A stretch of 64,000 bases of DNA from assembly GCA_015075725.1 (NCBI GenBank), contig JABTTV010000001.1:1922001-1986000 (forward strand), written 5' to 3'. The number at the start of each line of letters is the position of its first letter. Position 1 is the stretch's first letter. The notes beneath the pieces are model-generated. The model was given only the letters and a program-made list of their open reading frames with translations, was not told the origin of the DNA and did no database searches. The stretch is from Anaerolineales bacterium (GTDB lineage Bacteria; Chloroflexota; Anaerolineae; Anaerolineales; Villigracilaceae). Below, in pieces: positions 17,127-24,798 of the stretch. A program made the position numbers and the translations under genes.

Positions 17127-18491
17127 ATGAAGATTACCGCCATCCTTCTCGCAGCCGGTCAGGGCACGCGCATGAAATCGGCTCTGCCGAAGGTATTGCA
17201 TCCGATTGCGGGCAAGCCCATGATCTGGCATGCCCAGCAGGCGATCTCACACTCGACCACTGAGAAACCGGTTGTGGTCGTCGGTCACGGCGCAGAGGAA
17301 GTGAAAAACTATCTTGGCGATTCCGCCCAAACGGTCCTGCAGGAGCCGCAATTGGGGACAGGTCATGCCGTGATGCAGGCGGAATCGCTCCTGAAGGGGA
17401 AATCAGATCTTGTCGTTGTATGCTATGCAGATATGCCCCTGCTTCGCGGTGAAACGCTTCAAAAATTGGTGGATACCCAGAGGATGAATTCCGGCCCGAT
17501 GTCCATTCTGACCGTGATCGCAGATGACCCGCGCGGATTTGGGCGCATCATCCGAAAAGGCGATGGCTCGGTGGCGGCAATCGTGGAGGAATATGTCGCA
17601 ACGCCCGACCAGTTGCAGGTCAAGGAATTGAACGTTGGCGGGTATTGCTTCGACTCGAATTGGTTGTGGGACGCCATGCATCGTATTCCAAAGAATCCCA
17701 AAAAAGGCGAATATTACCTGACCGATACGGTGGAGCTTGCAGCAAATGAAGGTTTGCCGATCCACGCCACTGTGATGGACGATCTCGAAGAGACCATCGG
17801 CGTGAATACGCGTGTGCATCTCTCGGAAGTGGAAACCGCCATGCGCCGGCGCATCAATCAGTCCCATATGTTGAACGGAGTTACGATGATCGATCCGTCC
17901 TCTGTTTATATCGAAGCGGGTATCAGGATAGGCAGGGATACCGTGATCATGCCAAATACATTTTTGCATGGAAAGACCGAATTAGGGGAGCGAAATGTTG
18001 TCGGACCGAATACCATCATCCGCGATTCAAAGATCGGTAATGGCTGTAAGATCCTTTCATCCGTACTGGAAGGCGCCTTGCTTGAAAATGACGTGGATAT
18101 GGGTCCCTTTGCACGGTTGAGGAAAGGCGCGCATTTGGGGAATCACGTCCATATGGGAAATTTTGGCGAAGTGAAGGACTCGCACCTTGAAGATGGTGTG
18201 AAGATGGGGCATTTCTCCTACATCGGCAACGCCAGGATCGGGGCGAACACGAACATCGGCGCTGGCACGATCACCTGCAATTACGACGGCGAGAAAAAGC
18301 ACAACACGGAGATCGGCGAAGATGTCTTCATCGGTTCGGATACCATGCTGGTTGCGCCGCTCAAACTCGGTGATGGCGCACGCACTGGCGCAGGCGCGGT
18401 GGTAACGAAGGATGTGGCGGACGATACACTGGTGGTGGGCATGCCCGCTCGCGCGATCCGTAAACTGGAACGAAAACACAGGACGAAATAG
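17127..18491 (+). CDS. glmU: bifunctional UDP-GlcNAc pyrophosphorylase / glucosamine-1-phosphate acetyltransferase
   Basis: A 454-residue enzyme that acetylates glucosamine-1-phosphate and then uridylates it to UDP-GlcNAc, the precursor of peptidoglycan. The N-terminal half has the uridylyltransferase signature LLAAGQGTRMKSALPKVLHP and CYADMPLL. The C-terminal half is a left-handed beta-helix with the acetyltransferase residues KDSHLEDGVKMGHFSYIGNA, IGAGTITCNYDGEKKHNT and GAGAVVTKDV. Length is as in E. coli (456). Ribosome site TGAGGTG. It follows the tRNA by 94 bp and is 11 bp from cdd, forming a glmU-cdd(-recO) unit. Confidence 0.97.
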   Translation: MKITAILLAAGQGTRMKSALPKVLHPIAGKPMIWHAQQAISHSTTEKPVVVVGHGAEEVKNYLGDSAQTVLQEPQLGTGHAVMQAESLLKGKSDLVVVCYADMPLLRGETLQKLVDTQRMNSGPMSILTVIADDPRGFGRIIRKGDGSVAAIVEEYVATPDQLQVKELNVGGYCFDSNWLWDAMHRIPKNPKKGEYYLTDTVELAANEGLPIHATVMDDLEETIGVNTRVHLSEVETAMRRRINQSHMLNGVTMIDPSSVYIEAGIRIGRDTVIMPNTFLHGKTELGERNVVGPNTIIRDSKIGNGCKILSSVLEGALLENDVDMGPFARLRKGAHLGNHVHMGNFGEVKDSHLEDGVKMGHFSYIGNARIGANTNIGAGTITCNYDGEKKHNTEIGEDVFIGSDTMLVAPLKLGDGARTGAGAVVTKDVADDTLVVGMPARAIRKLERKHRTK

Positions 18492-18502
18492 ACAGGCATA
18501 CC

Positions 18503-18916
18503 ATGACCATCACAAAAACTGAGAAACAATCCCTGATCGATCTGGCAAACGAGGCGCGCCGCCGCGCGTATGTTCCATATTCCAATTATCCTGTCGGTGC
18601 GGCATTACGGACGAAGACCGGGAGAATTTTCACGGGTGTGAACGTGGAGAATGCCGCCTACCCGCAAACGATGTGCGCCGAACGCGTCGCCATATTCAAG
18701 GCGGTTTCCGAAGGTGAGACGGATTTCGAGATCATTGCTGTTGTGACCAATAACGGCGGCTCTCCCTGCGGCGGGTGCAGGCAGGTCATGGCGGAATTCG
18801 GTTTGGATGTGGTCGTGTTGTTCGGCAACGGGGAAGGGAAAATGGTCCATGAAACCACGGTAAGGGAATTGCTCCCCGAAGCCTTCACACCGGAACATTT
18901 GGTTCCAGATAATTAG
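18503..18916 (+). CDS. cdd: cytidine deaminase
   Basis: A 137-residue small tetrameric-type deaminase converting cytidine and deoxycytidine to uridine in pyrimidine salvage. The zinc site is complete: CAERVAIFKA with the catalytic Glu, and PCGGCRQVMAEF supplying the two other Cys ligands. The substrate strand TGVNVENAAYP is also present. It lies 11 bp downstream of glmU. Confidence 0.96.
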   Translation: MTITKTEKQSLIDLANEARRRAYVPYSNYPVGAALRTKTGRIFTGVNVENAAYPQTMCAERVAIFKAVSEGETDFEIIAVVTNNGGSPCGGCRQVMAEFGLDVVVLFGNGEGKMVHETTVRELLPEAFTPEHLVPDN

Positions 18917-18925
18917 ATGTTGGAA

Positions 18926-18975
18926 AGTGGAGAATGGTAGAACCAACACTTATTCACTATTCTCGATTCTCCACT
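18926..18975. repeat. short inverted repeat upstream of recO
   Basis: AGTGGAGAAT (18926-18935) and ATTCTCCACT (18966-18975) are perfect inverted 10-mers in a low-complexity stretch between cdd and recO. It resembles the AT-rich microrepeats seen elsewhere in the window, and fills the spacer rather than coding. Confidence 0.5.
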
Positions 18976-18987
18976 CGCTGCTCTCCC

Positions 18988-19746
18988 ATGACCGACTTCC
19001 GTTCGTTTCGCGCTTCTGCCATTGTTCTCCGCCATTCAGATTGGGGCGAAGCGGACCGCCTGCTGACCCTGTACACCAGAGAGCACGGCATGGTGCGCGC
19101 GCTGGCAAAGGGCGCGCGGAAAGTCACTTCGCGCAAAGCCGGGCATCTGGAGCCCTTCACTCACGTCACGATCCAACTCGCAAAAGGACGCGACTTGTTA
19201 ATCGTCACACAAGTGGAGACGATAAATGCCTTCCTGCCATTGCGCGATGACCTGGTAAAAACCGGATACGCTGCCTATGCCGTGGAATTGCTCCTGCGGT
19301 TTTCATATGAAGGTGAGGGTCCGAATCCTTCGATCTTTCGATTGCTCCTTGAAACCCTCAGCCGACTTGAACGGGAGGAAGACACCTGGCTCGCGGCTCG
19401 TTATTATGAAATGCGCCTCCTCGATGCAGTTGGATTTCGCCCCCATCTCTTCGAGTGCGCGAACTGTGGGCGGGAGATATTGCCCGAGGACCAGTTCTTT
19501 TCCTTTACAGCGGGTGGCGTGATTTGTCCGCGTTGCGGCGAAGGGCTTCCAAACCTGACGGGGATATCGCTGGAAACCCTAAAGTATTTGCGTCACTTCC
19601 AACGTTCCAGTTATAAGGAAGCCTCGCGCGCCAAACCCGGTTCAGACGTCCGACGAGAGGTGGAAATTTTGATCCTGGGATACTTTACCTATCTGCTCGA
19701 GCGCGAATTGAACACTCCCGGCTTTTTGAAAAAGATCAAGCAATAG
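18988..19746 (+). CDS. recO: DNA repair protein RecO
   Basis: A 252-residue recombination mediator that loads RecA onto SSB-coated DNA in the RecFOR pathway. The N-terminal OB-fold starts FRASAIVLRHSDWGEADRLL and continues LYTREHGMVRALAKGARK. A zinc-binding CANC...CPRC cluster sits near residues 155-180. The C-terminal helix ends ELNTPGFLKKIKQ. The start ATG is directly before TDFRSFRAS; the frame extends upstream through an inverted repeat without family similarity. No ribosome site is obvious. Confidence 0.92.
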   Translation: MTDFRSFRASAIVLRHSDWGEADRLLTLYTREHGMVRALAKGARKVTSRKAGHLEPFTHVTIQLAKGRDLLIVTQVETINAFLPLRDDLVKTGYAAYAVELLLRFSYEGEGPNPSIFRLLLETLSRLEREEDTWLAARYYEMRLLDAVGFRPHLFECANCGREILPEDQFFSFTAGGVICPRCGEGLPNLTGISLETLKYLRHFQRSSYKEASRAKPGSDVRREVEILILGYFTYLLERELNTPGFLKKIKQ

Positions 19747-19747
19747 C

Positions 19748-20917
19748 TCACCGCATTGCTTTGATGTCCTTTTTACTCCAGTTCAATACGAAAACCCAAG
19801 ATACAAGCAATACGAAGGGTTTAAGAATCCGCCAGAGCAGGATTTGGAACCAGCGCCATTTGAAGGAGTAGATGATTTGGGCGATCAGCCAGCGGATGAA
19901 TAGTGCCTGACCGAGTCCGCTTCGCGCCAGCCGACGCTTGTACCCGCGAAAGGAAAATTCATTTCGCTGATACGACTCCGCGATCTCGCGCGCGGCGATG
20001 ATCCCATATCCAAGCGCCATGCTGATACCTTCGCCGAAGATCGCATCGGCTCCGACGGCGTCGCCGACAAGCAGGACTCTAGGGACGGATATCCTGTTTT
20101 GCGGGCTGTACCAGCGGATGGGATGACCCTGAATTTCATATTCATTCAAATCAAAACCCCAGCGGTTCATTTCCTCGGCAAGCGGCTGAATTAATGCCGG
20201 TCGCTTCTGGTCGGATAGAAGGTTCGTGTCATACACTCCCCAGCACCGCATCGCCTCGCCTTTTACCTGCGTGGGGAAATCCCACACGTAACCTGCTATA
20301 TTTTCAGGAACAGGAAAGAAATCGAAGAATGCCGTTTGCCCCCTCCAAGCCTCTTCTCTCATTCCGCCGGGGGCTGAAGGGGTCAACACTTCCAATACTC
20401 GCGCTGTGTAGACCGGGTCATTTGGCAGGATGCTTCTTCTTGTGATCCCATTCGAGCCGTCTGCGCCGACGACGATCCTGGCGTGAAACTCCCCGATATT
20501 GGTTTGAATAATTACCTGATCTTCGTGTGGTTGAACGCTCTTGACGATCACCCCTTGTCTAATCTCCAATCCTCTGATCTCCGCCTTTTTCACCAGCCAG
20601 TGATCGAACTCATCCCTGCGGACGATGCGTAAGGCATGGCGTTTTGGCACTCGGACGGGTAAACCTTTACCTTCATAATCGAAACGAATTTCATCTGTTG
20701 TGACATTTGGGACTTCGCTTACATCCAAGCCGAGGGCTTCGAGAATCCTTTCCGCGTCGATGACCAGCCCGCCAGCGCACAGCTTCGGACGGGGATAATG
20801 CTCCTTTTCGAGGATCAGGATGCGGGTGGTAAGATGCGGGGCTAACTTTGCAAGATGAAGCGCGGTGGATAGTCCGCTTGGTCCGCCGCCGATGATCAGG
20901 ATGTCGTGATTTGGCAT
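19748..20917 (-). CDS. geranylgeranyl-reductase-type FAD-dependent oxidoreductase
   Basis: A 389-residue flavoprotein. The FAD motif IIGGGPSGLSTALHLAK opens the chain, followed by the family signature YPRPKLCAGGLV and the second FAD site LVGDAVGADAIFGEGISMALG. Related enzymes saturate isoprenoid chains of lipids, quinones or chlorophyll. The C-terminus has a hydrophobic segment (LLWRILKPFVLLVSWVFVL) likely to sit in the membrane, fitting a lipid or quinone substrate. The minus strand shows TGG-CAAAAT ending six bases before the ATG, so it is probably transcribed separately and leaderless. It converges with recO one base apart. Confidence 0.88.
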   Translation of the reverse strand: MPNHDILIIGGGPSGLSTALHLAKLAPHLTTRILILEKEHYPRPKLCAGGLVIDAERILEALGLDVSEVPNVTTDEIRFDYEGKGLPVRVPKRHALRIVRRDEFDHWLVKKAEIRGLEIRQGVIVKSVQPHEDQVIIQTNIGEFHARIVVGADGSNGITRRSILPNDPVYTARVLEVLTPSAPGGMREEAWRGQTAFFDFFPVPENIAGYVWDFPTQVKGEAMRCWGVYDTNLLSDQKRPALIQPLAEEMNRWGFDLNEYEIQGHPIRWYSPQNRISVPRVLLVGDAVGADAIFGEGISMALGYGIIAAREIAESYQRNEFSFRGYKRRLARSGLGQALFIRWLIAQIIYSFKWRWFQILLWRILKPFVLLVSWVFVLNWSKKDIKAMR

Positions 20918-20923
20918 ATCCCC

Positions 20924-20932
20924 ATTTTGCCA
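20924..20932 (-). promoter_or_regulatory. -10 box immediately before the FAD reductase
   Basis: On the minus strand TGG-CAAAAT is followed by six bases (GGGGAT) and the ATG. The GGGGAT may alternatively be a very close ribosome site. Confidence 0.4.
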
Positions 20933-20980
20933 GAGTTTTTAAAGAACTGACAGGAATTAATATCCCGTCGTTTCTTTGAA

Positions 20981-22267
20981 TTAATCCGCTGCCGCTTGTG
21001 CAGGCAAAGGCTCGATGGACCTTCTCCAGAAAAACGCCCAATACATGAAAACGGAAATGGTATAAAGCGTGATCGTCCCGATGAAGGGAGGCGCGAAACC
21101 GTATTTTACCTGCAGCCAGCCGCTGATGGTGGGACTGAACGCCCAACCGAAGTTCCATGCCATGCTGGTGAGACTGGCAACCGTGGCACGGCCCGAAGGG
21201 TCGACGTGCTCCATCACGAACGCTTGATAAACGGGGCTGCTCATGTTCATCAACGCAAGACGGATGTAGTAGGTTGCTGCGCCGACCCAGAAGATCGGTG
21301 AAAAACCAAGCAGGATAAGAAACGGGATGGACAACGCCTGTGAAATGACAACCAGTTGGATCTTTCCGGTTCGTTCGGCGAGAGGAGGCGCGGCGAGCAA
21401 ACCGATGCCCATTGCCAAGGAGCCCCATGCGAACAATGCGCCGATCACCGGGTCGGGCTGGTTATGAACAACGCGGAAGAACACATTCATGAACGGCATG
21501 ATGAGCCCGGCGCCGAGAGAGGTAAGCAGCATGGGCAGGATGAACTTGACGAGCAGGCCGGGGTGTTTCGCTGCATATTCAAAAGGTGCGAACACAGCGC
21601 GCTGGCTTCGAGAGATATTCGGCGATTTGATGAAGACCAGGGGGAGAACGGCTATGATTGCAAAAATCCCCGAGACCAAAATTGAGTTGCCGTAGGCGTG
21701 ACTGCTGGTTGCCGGGACGTTTTGCGCCTGTCCCATCCAGGTTGGCAGATAACCGCCGATCCAGTTGCCGACGGATGCCATGGTCATGGTGAGTCCCTGA
21801 CCGAAACTGAACAGATACGTGCGTTCCTTCTCGTCGCTGTTTTCCATCAGGAAGGGAGACATGGTCACGCCTGCCAGGCTTTGCGCGAGACCGGAAATAA
21901 CGTTCATGGCGTAGAGTGACGTTTCCGTCTGCCAGAGCGCCATGGCCAGGATGGAGATGGCAAGCAAGGCGCTCGAAAGCACGAGAGAAGATTTGCGCCC
22001 GATGGTGTCCGCGAGATAGCCCATGGGTAGGGCGGCGATCAACGCCACGAAACTGCTGGTGGTGATGAGGTTACCCAACACAGACTCGTCGAAACCGAGG
22101 CTGAGCGCATAAAAATTGAAAATGAGCCGGAAGACGCCCATTACCGCGCCGGTGATGACAACATTGAGAAGATAAAGCCGCGCATTGGGCTTGAATGCGC
22201 GGATGTGAGAGCTGTACTCTCCCAGGATGCGAAAGGGATTGTGGGCTGTTGGGTTTTGTGTATTCAT
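20981..22267 (-). CDS. major facilitator superfamily transporter
   Basis: A 428-residue protein with about twelve membrane helices, probably a drug or metabolite exporter. The MFS loop 2-3 signature is LPMGYLADTIGRKSSLVLSS. The midpoint cytoplasmic loop separates two six-helix halves. Its ATG overlaps the last bases of the ArsR-type regulator gene (ATGA overlap at 22264-22267), so the two are translationally coupled and the regulator probably controls this exporter. Substrate unknown. Confidence 0.9.
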   Translation of the reverse strand: MNTQNPTAHNPFRILGEYSSHIRAFKPNARLYLLNVVITGAVMGVFRLIFNFYALSLGFDESVLGNLITTSSFVALIAALPMGYLADTIGRKSSLVLSSALLAISILAMALWQTETSLYAMNVISGLAQSLAGVTMSPFLMENSDEKERTYLFSFGQGLTMTMASVGNWIGGYLPTWMGQAQNVPATSSHAYGNSILVSGIFAIIAVLPLVFIKSPNISRSQRAVFAPFEYAAKHPGLLVKFILPMLLTSLGAGLIMPFMNVFFRVVHNQPDPVIGALFAWGSLAMGIGLLAAPPLAERTGKIQLVVISQALSIPFLILLGFSPIFWVGAATYYIRLALMNMSSPVYQAFVMEHVDPSGRATVASLTSMAWNFGWAFSPTISGWLQVKYGFAPPFIGTITLYTISVFMYWAFFWRRSIEPLPAQAAAD

Positions 22268-23373
22268 GCCATTTCTTTGATCTGTTCGCCTTCAAGGAAG
22301 GCGTTTAAGTTTTGATATACGGCTTCGAGCGCCTGTTTGCGGGCGGTGTAGCGGTTCTCCTCGTGCATCAGCGAGAGTTCCACGAGGCCTGCAAGGCGCA
22401 ATTCCCTCAGGTGGTGCGTCACGGTGGGCGGGCGGAGTTGAAGTTTGCGGGCGATCTCGGAAGGCGTCAGGCTTTCACTGGTGAGATAGCGCATGATCTT
22501 CAACCGCGTGGGATCCGCGAGCGCCTTAAGCGAACGAACCAGCGCATCGGGCACCATCTCACCTGGTACGACAGACATGTCTGCGGGACGCGCGCCAAAG
22601 GCAAGCAACATGGTATCGTTGCCGAATTTTTCAAAGAAGACCAAAGGTGTAGTCCAGAAGGCGGGGATAAGGACGAACGTCGAGGCATAGAATTCGCCGC
22701 CGAATTGAAGCCCCTGGGAGAGTTCGACGAAGAGCTCTTCAAAACTCATCGTGGAGGATAATGCCTGGGCTCTTTCCAACCCGGCCCGTAGCACGGGTTC
22801 GATGCGCTTTTCTTCCTCTTCGAAAAATGCCTGGTGGTAGGATTGGAACGCCGTCAGGAACGCTTCGCCCAGGTTTGCCTGCCGGCTCCACCAATCCATG
22901 GCAGATTCAACGGACTCGCGTTTGATTCCGCCGTGTTTTTTGGTAAATAGTTTGTGGAAGAAATCCACATCGGAAGAAAGCCATTTTCCTTCATCTGCAA
23001 CGCGCAAAAGAATTTGTCGAAAAGCTTTGTGTTTTTCATTCTCTTCGGGGTTGTCCGATTCGTAGTTTTCACGGACACTGTACAGTTCGATCAGCCGTTC
23101 GGCAGGCGGTATTTGTTTGAGCGCCCAAAGCGCGCTGATGGCATCTTTGGGGCTGGGAAGCGCGTTCAACCATTTGAGTGGAACCCCCAATAGCGGATAC
23201 AACTCCTCCAGTAGTTTTCGTTCCGCCGCCGGGATTCTAGCGCGGACGCTGGCGGCATAGGATGGGCGGATGCCGAAATATTCAGGTTCGAGCAGGACGT
23301 GAAGGCTGATGAACAGTTCGTAGGCAGTGCCAAAATCCCAAACGATTTGAGGGGAGGAGGTGGGTTTCGCCAT
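22264..23373 (-). CDS. ArsR-type winged-helix regulator with a large N-terminal domain
   Basis: A 369-residue regulator. The C-terminal 90 residues are an ArsR-type winged helix: LADPTRLKIMRYLTSE, SLTPSEIARKLQLRPPTVTHHLRELRLAGLVEL. The first 270 residues form a helical domain of unknown function that probably senses a signal; no metal-binding Cys pair is seen in the DNA-binding part. It is coupled to the MFS gene and lies downstream of a promoter whose spacer carries a perfect 13-bp palindrome, the likely operator. Autorepression with release by a transported compound is a plausible model, by inference. Confidence 0.85.
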   Translation of the reverse strand: MAKPTSSPQIVWDFGTAYELFISLHVLLEPEYFGIRPSYAASVRARIPAAERKLLEELYPLLGVPLKWLNALPSPKDAISALWALKQIPPAERLIELYSVRENYESDNPEENEKHKAFRQILLRVADEGKWLSSDVDFFHKLFTKKHGGIKRESVESAMDWWSRQANLGEAFLTAFQSYHQAFFEEEEKRIEPVLRAGLERAQALSSTMSFEELFVELSQGLQFGGEFYASTFVLIPAFWTTPLVFFEKFGNDTMLLAFGARPADMSVVPGEMVPDALVRSLKALADPTRLKIMRYLTSESLTPSEIARKLQLRPPTVTHHLRELRLAGLVELSLMHEENRYTARKQALEAVYQNLNAFLEGEQIKEMA

Positions 23374-23400
23374 GGGGGAGATTCTCCGGAGTGAAATAAT

Positions 23401-23435
23401 CCGGGTGGCAGCTGTTACAGGGGACTGCCACCCGG
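23401..23435 (-). terminator. hairpin between the small protein gene and the regulator gene
   Basis: CCGGGTGGCAG and CTGCCACCCGG form an 11-bp perfect stem around a 13-nt loop. On the minus strand a moderately T-rich ATTATTTC follows. It may reduce read-through from the small gene into the regulator. Confidence 0.6.
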
Positions 23436-23446
23436 CCTTGGAGGAG

Positions 23447-23677
23447 CTATTTTTTGCCTTTCAGTTTTTTGCCGATGGAGATCAATGTGTCTCCGGTGTT
23501 TTTGTCGATGGTTTCGTTGAAGGGCGGCACATGCTTGAAGAGCATACCCAGCGTTATGAGGGTCTGACCGGTTTCCCGTGTGAAAAGCCTTCGGGCGGAT
23601 GTTTCGGTTTCGGCGCAGTCTGAGGCGGATGTCGTTTTTATATTTTCCATGGTCGTGGTCTCTGTCGTAAGTGACAT
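23447..23677 (-). CDS. small protein of unknown function before the regulator-exporter pair
   Basis: A 76-residue polypeptide, Thr-rich at the start (SLTTETTTMENIKTTS), with a basic end (GKKLKGKK). The middle contains GQTLITLGMLFKHVPPF and GDTLISIGKKL, which read like two amphipathic repeats. A GAGAGAGGACACC ribosome site precedes the ATG, and the strong operator-bearing promoter is 58 nt upstream. It is not homologous to anything I recognise. A longer frame on the same strand (23415-23783) crosses the promoter and is rejected. Confidence 0.65.
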   Translation of the reverse strand: MSLTTETTTMENIKTTSASDCAETETSARRLFTRETGQTLITLGMLFKHVPPFNETIDKNTGDTLISIGKKLKGKK

Positions 23678-23741
23678 GGTGTCCTCTCTCTCTGAACAGG
23701 ACGGTTAGGTGACTGGCTGGCTTAGGCAAATACCTAATTAG

Positions 23742-23770
23742 ATGATAGTCTAAATTAGACGGTTTGTCAA
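23742..23770 (-). promoter_or_regulatory. promoter with a palindromic operator in its spacer
   Basis: On the minus strand TTGACA (23770-23765), 17-bp spacer, TATCAT (23747-23742). Thirteen of the spacer bases (23748-23760) are the palindrome GTCTAA-T-TTAGAC. Further TAATTAG half-sites flank it at about 23733 and 23774. A bound dimer would block RNA polymerase, so this is the probable operator of the ArsR-type protein encoded downstream. Confidence 0.75.
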
Positions 23771-23815
23771 GTAAATTAGTCATGGAAATTGTTATAAAAC
23801 GCCCAATTTTTGACA

Positions 23816-23830
23816 GTTTTTACTAAAAAC
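23816..23830. repeat. 15-bp palindrome upstream of the coiled-coil protein
   Basis: GTTTTTA-C-TAAAAAC follows a TTGACA at 23810-23815. No -10 is at the right distance, so promoter function is uncertain; an operator is possible. Confidence 0.35.
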
Positions 23831-23909
23831 AACGGTTTTTCAGCCCTTTAAACTCCCTGTCTAAACGATTTCGTAATATCAGTGTTCTAATCAACGAAAG
23901 GAATAGGTC

Positions 23910-24722
23910 ATGAAAAGAAAAATTCTGGCGGGCGCGTTGATCGGGTTGAGTTCTGTTTTTCTACTGGCAAGCCTGGCGGGGATGATCCTTGCCTGGGTTT
24001 ATAACGAGCCATTGACCCTCGAGGCGACGACCCGGCTCGCAGATGCGGAGGAGCAATTAATCCAGATCCAGGCTGATCTGCGGAAGGCAAAAGCCGAGGT
24101 CGAACGCGCTTTGCGCATCATCCAATCGGCAGAGGATGCATTAGCTTCTCTTACTCAACAAGCCACAAGCGCCAGGGAAGCGTTGGATCAGGTCAACCAA
24201 ACGTTGGACGATGAACTGATTCCCGGATTGGAGAATACGCGCGCAAGGATCGATGAGGTCCGTGCTGTGCTGGAGGATTTACGCGAAGCGCTCGAACAAT
24301 TGAATTCCCTGCCCATCATAAATTTCGATGTGCCCGGCGATGAACTGCTGGCGGATATCATCTCAGGCGTGGATTCATTGGATGCGGAGATCGCGGACGT
24401 GCAGGACCTTGCCCAACGCGCCTCGGTCTTTATCAGCGATACATCATATTTGCTTGGCGGCGATTTCCAAACGACAAAAGAGAATCTACAAGACCTGCTT
24501 GAAACCCTTGAAGGCTACGATACGAAAATTAACGACTGGCTGGTGCAGGTACGGATTTTGAAAGACTCAACCCCCGGATGGATCGACAACGCCTCACTCT
24601 CCCTTTCGCTTGTCCTGTTCTGGTTCGCCTTTTCCCAGCTCGGGCTGATTCTGCACGGGCTGGCAATCTGGCGCGGGGAGAATCCGTGGGAGGTTTTGAA
24701 GAGAAAGGCAGACCCCGAGTAG
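23910..24722 (+). CDS. two-helix membrane protein with a long coiled coil
   Basis: A 270-residue protein of unknown function. An N-terminal membrane helix (ILAGALIGLSSVFLLASLAGMILAWVY, about residues 5-31) and a C-terminal one (LSLVLFWFAFSQLGLILHGLAIW) flank some 190 extracytoplasmic residues. Those have strong heptad character (LADAEEQLIQIQADL, EVERALRIIQSAEDALASL) with a conserved-looking break at LPIINFDVPGDELL. The layout recalls stalk or tether proteins. The ribosome site is AAAGGAATAGG. It stands alone between the regulator locus and the kinase gene. Confidence 0.8.
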   Translation: MKRKILAGALIGLSSVFLLASLAGMILAWVYNEPLTLEATTRLADAEEQLIQIQADLRKAKAEVERALRIIQSAEDALASLTQQATSAREALDQVNQTLDDELIPGLENTRARIDEVRAVLEDLREALEQLNSLPIINFDVPGDELLADIISGVDSLDAEIADVQDLAQRASVFISDTSYLLGGDFQTTKENLQDLLETLEGYDTKINDWLVQVRILKDSTPGWIDNASLSLSLVLFWFAFSQLGLILHGLAIWRGENPWEVLKRKADPE

Positions 24723-24741
24723 CTACCAATATAAATTGCAA

Positions 24742-24770
24742 TTGAACCAAAGGATGGGTGATGATAAAAT
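24742..24770 (+). promoter_or_regulatory. sigma-70 type promoter of the kinase-FGE gene
   Basis: TTGAAC (24742-24747), 17-bp spacer and TAAAAT (24765-24770) with a TG extension. Start about 24777, which rules out the upstream ATG at 24736 and supports translation from 24799. Confidence 0.75.
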
Positions 24771-24798
24771 TTATCCTATCTCACTCGATGGGAAAGGT

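Noticed and set aside
23415..23783. A 122-codon minus-strand frame over the operator region
   Set aside because: Starts upstream of the promoter it would need, and competes with the 76-residue frame that has a good ribosome site.
23810..23840. Promoter suggested by TTGACA upstream of the coiled-coil protein
   Set aside because: No acceptable -10 at 15-19 bp; only the palindrome is recorded.
24736..24798. Upstream ATG extension of the kinase-FGE gene
   Set aside because: Lies before the predicted transcription start and inside the promoter.
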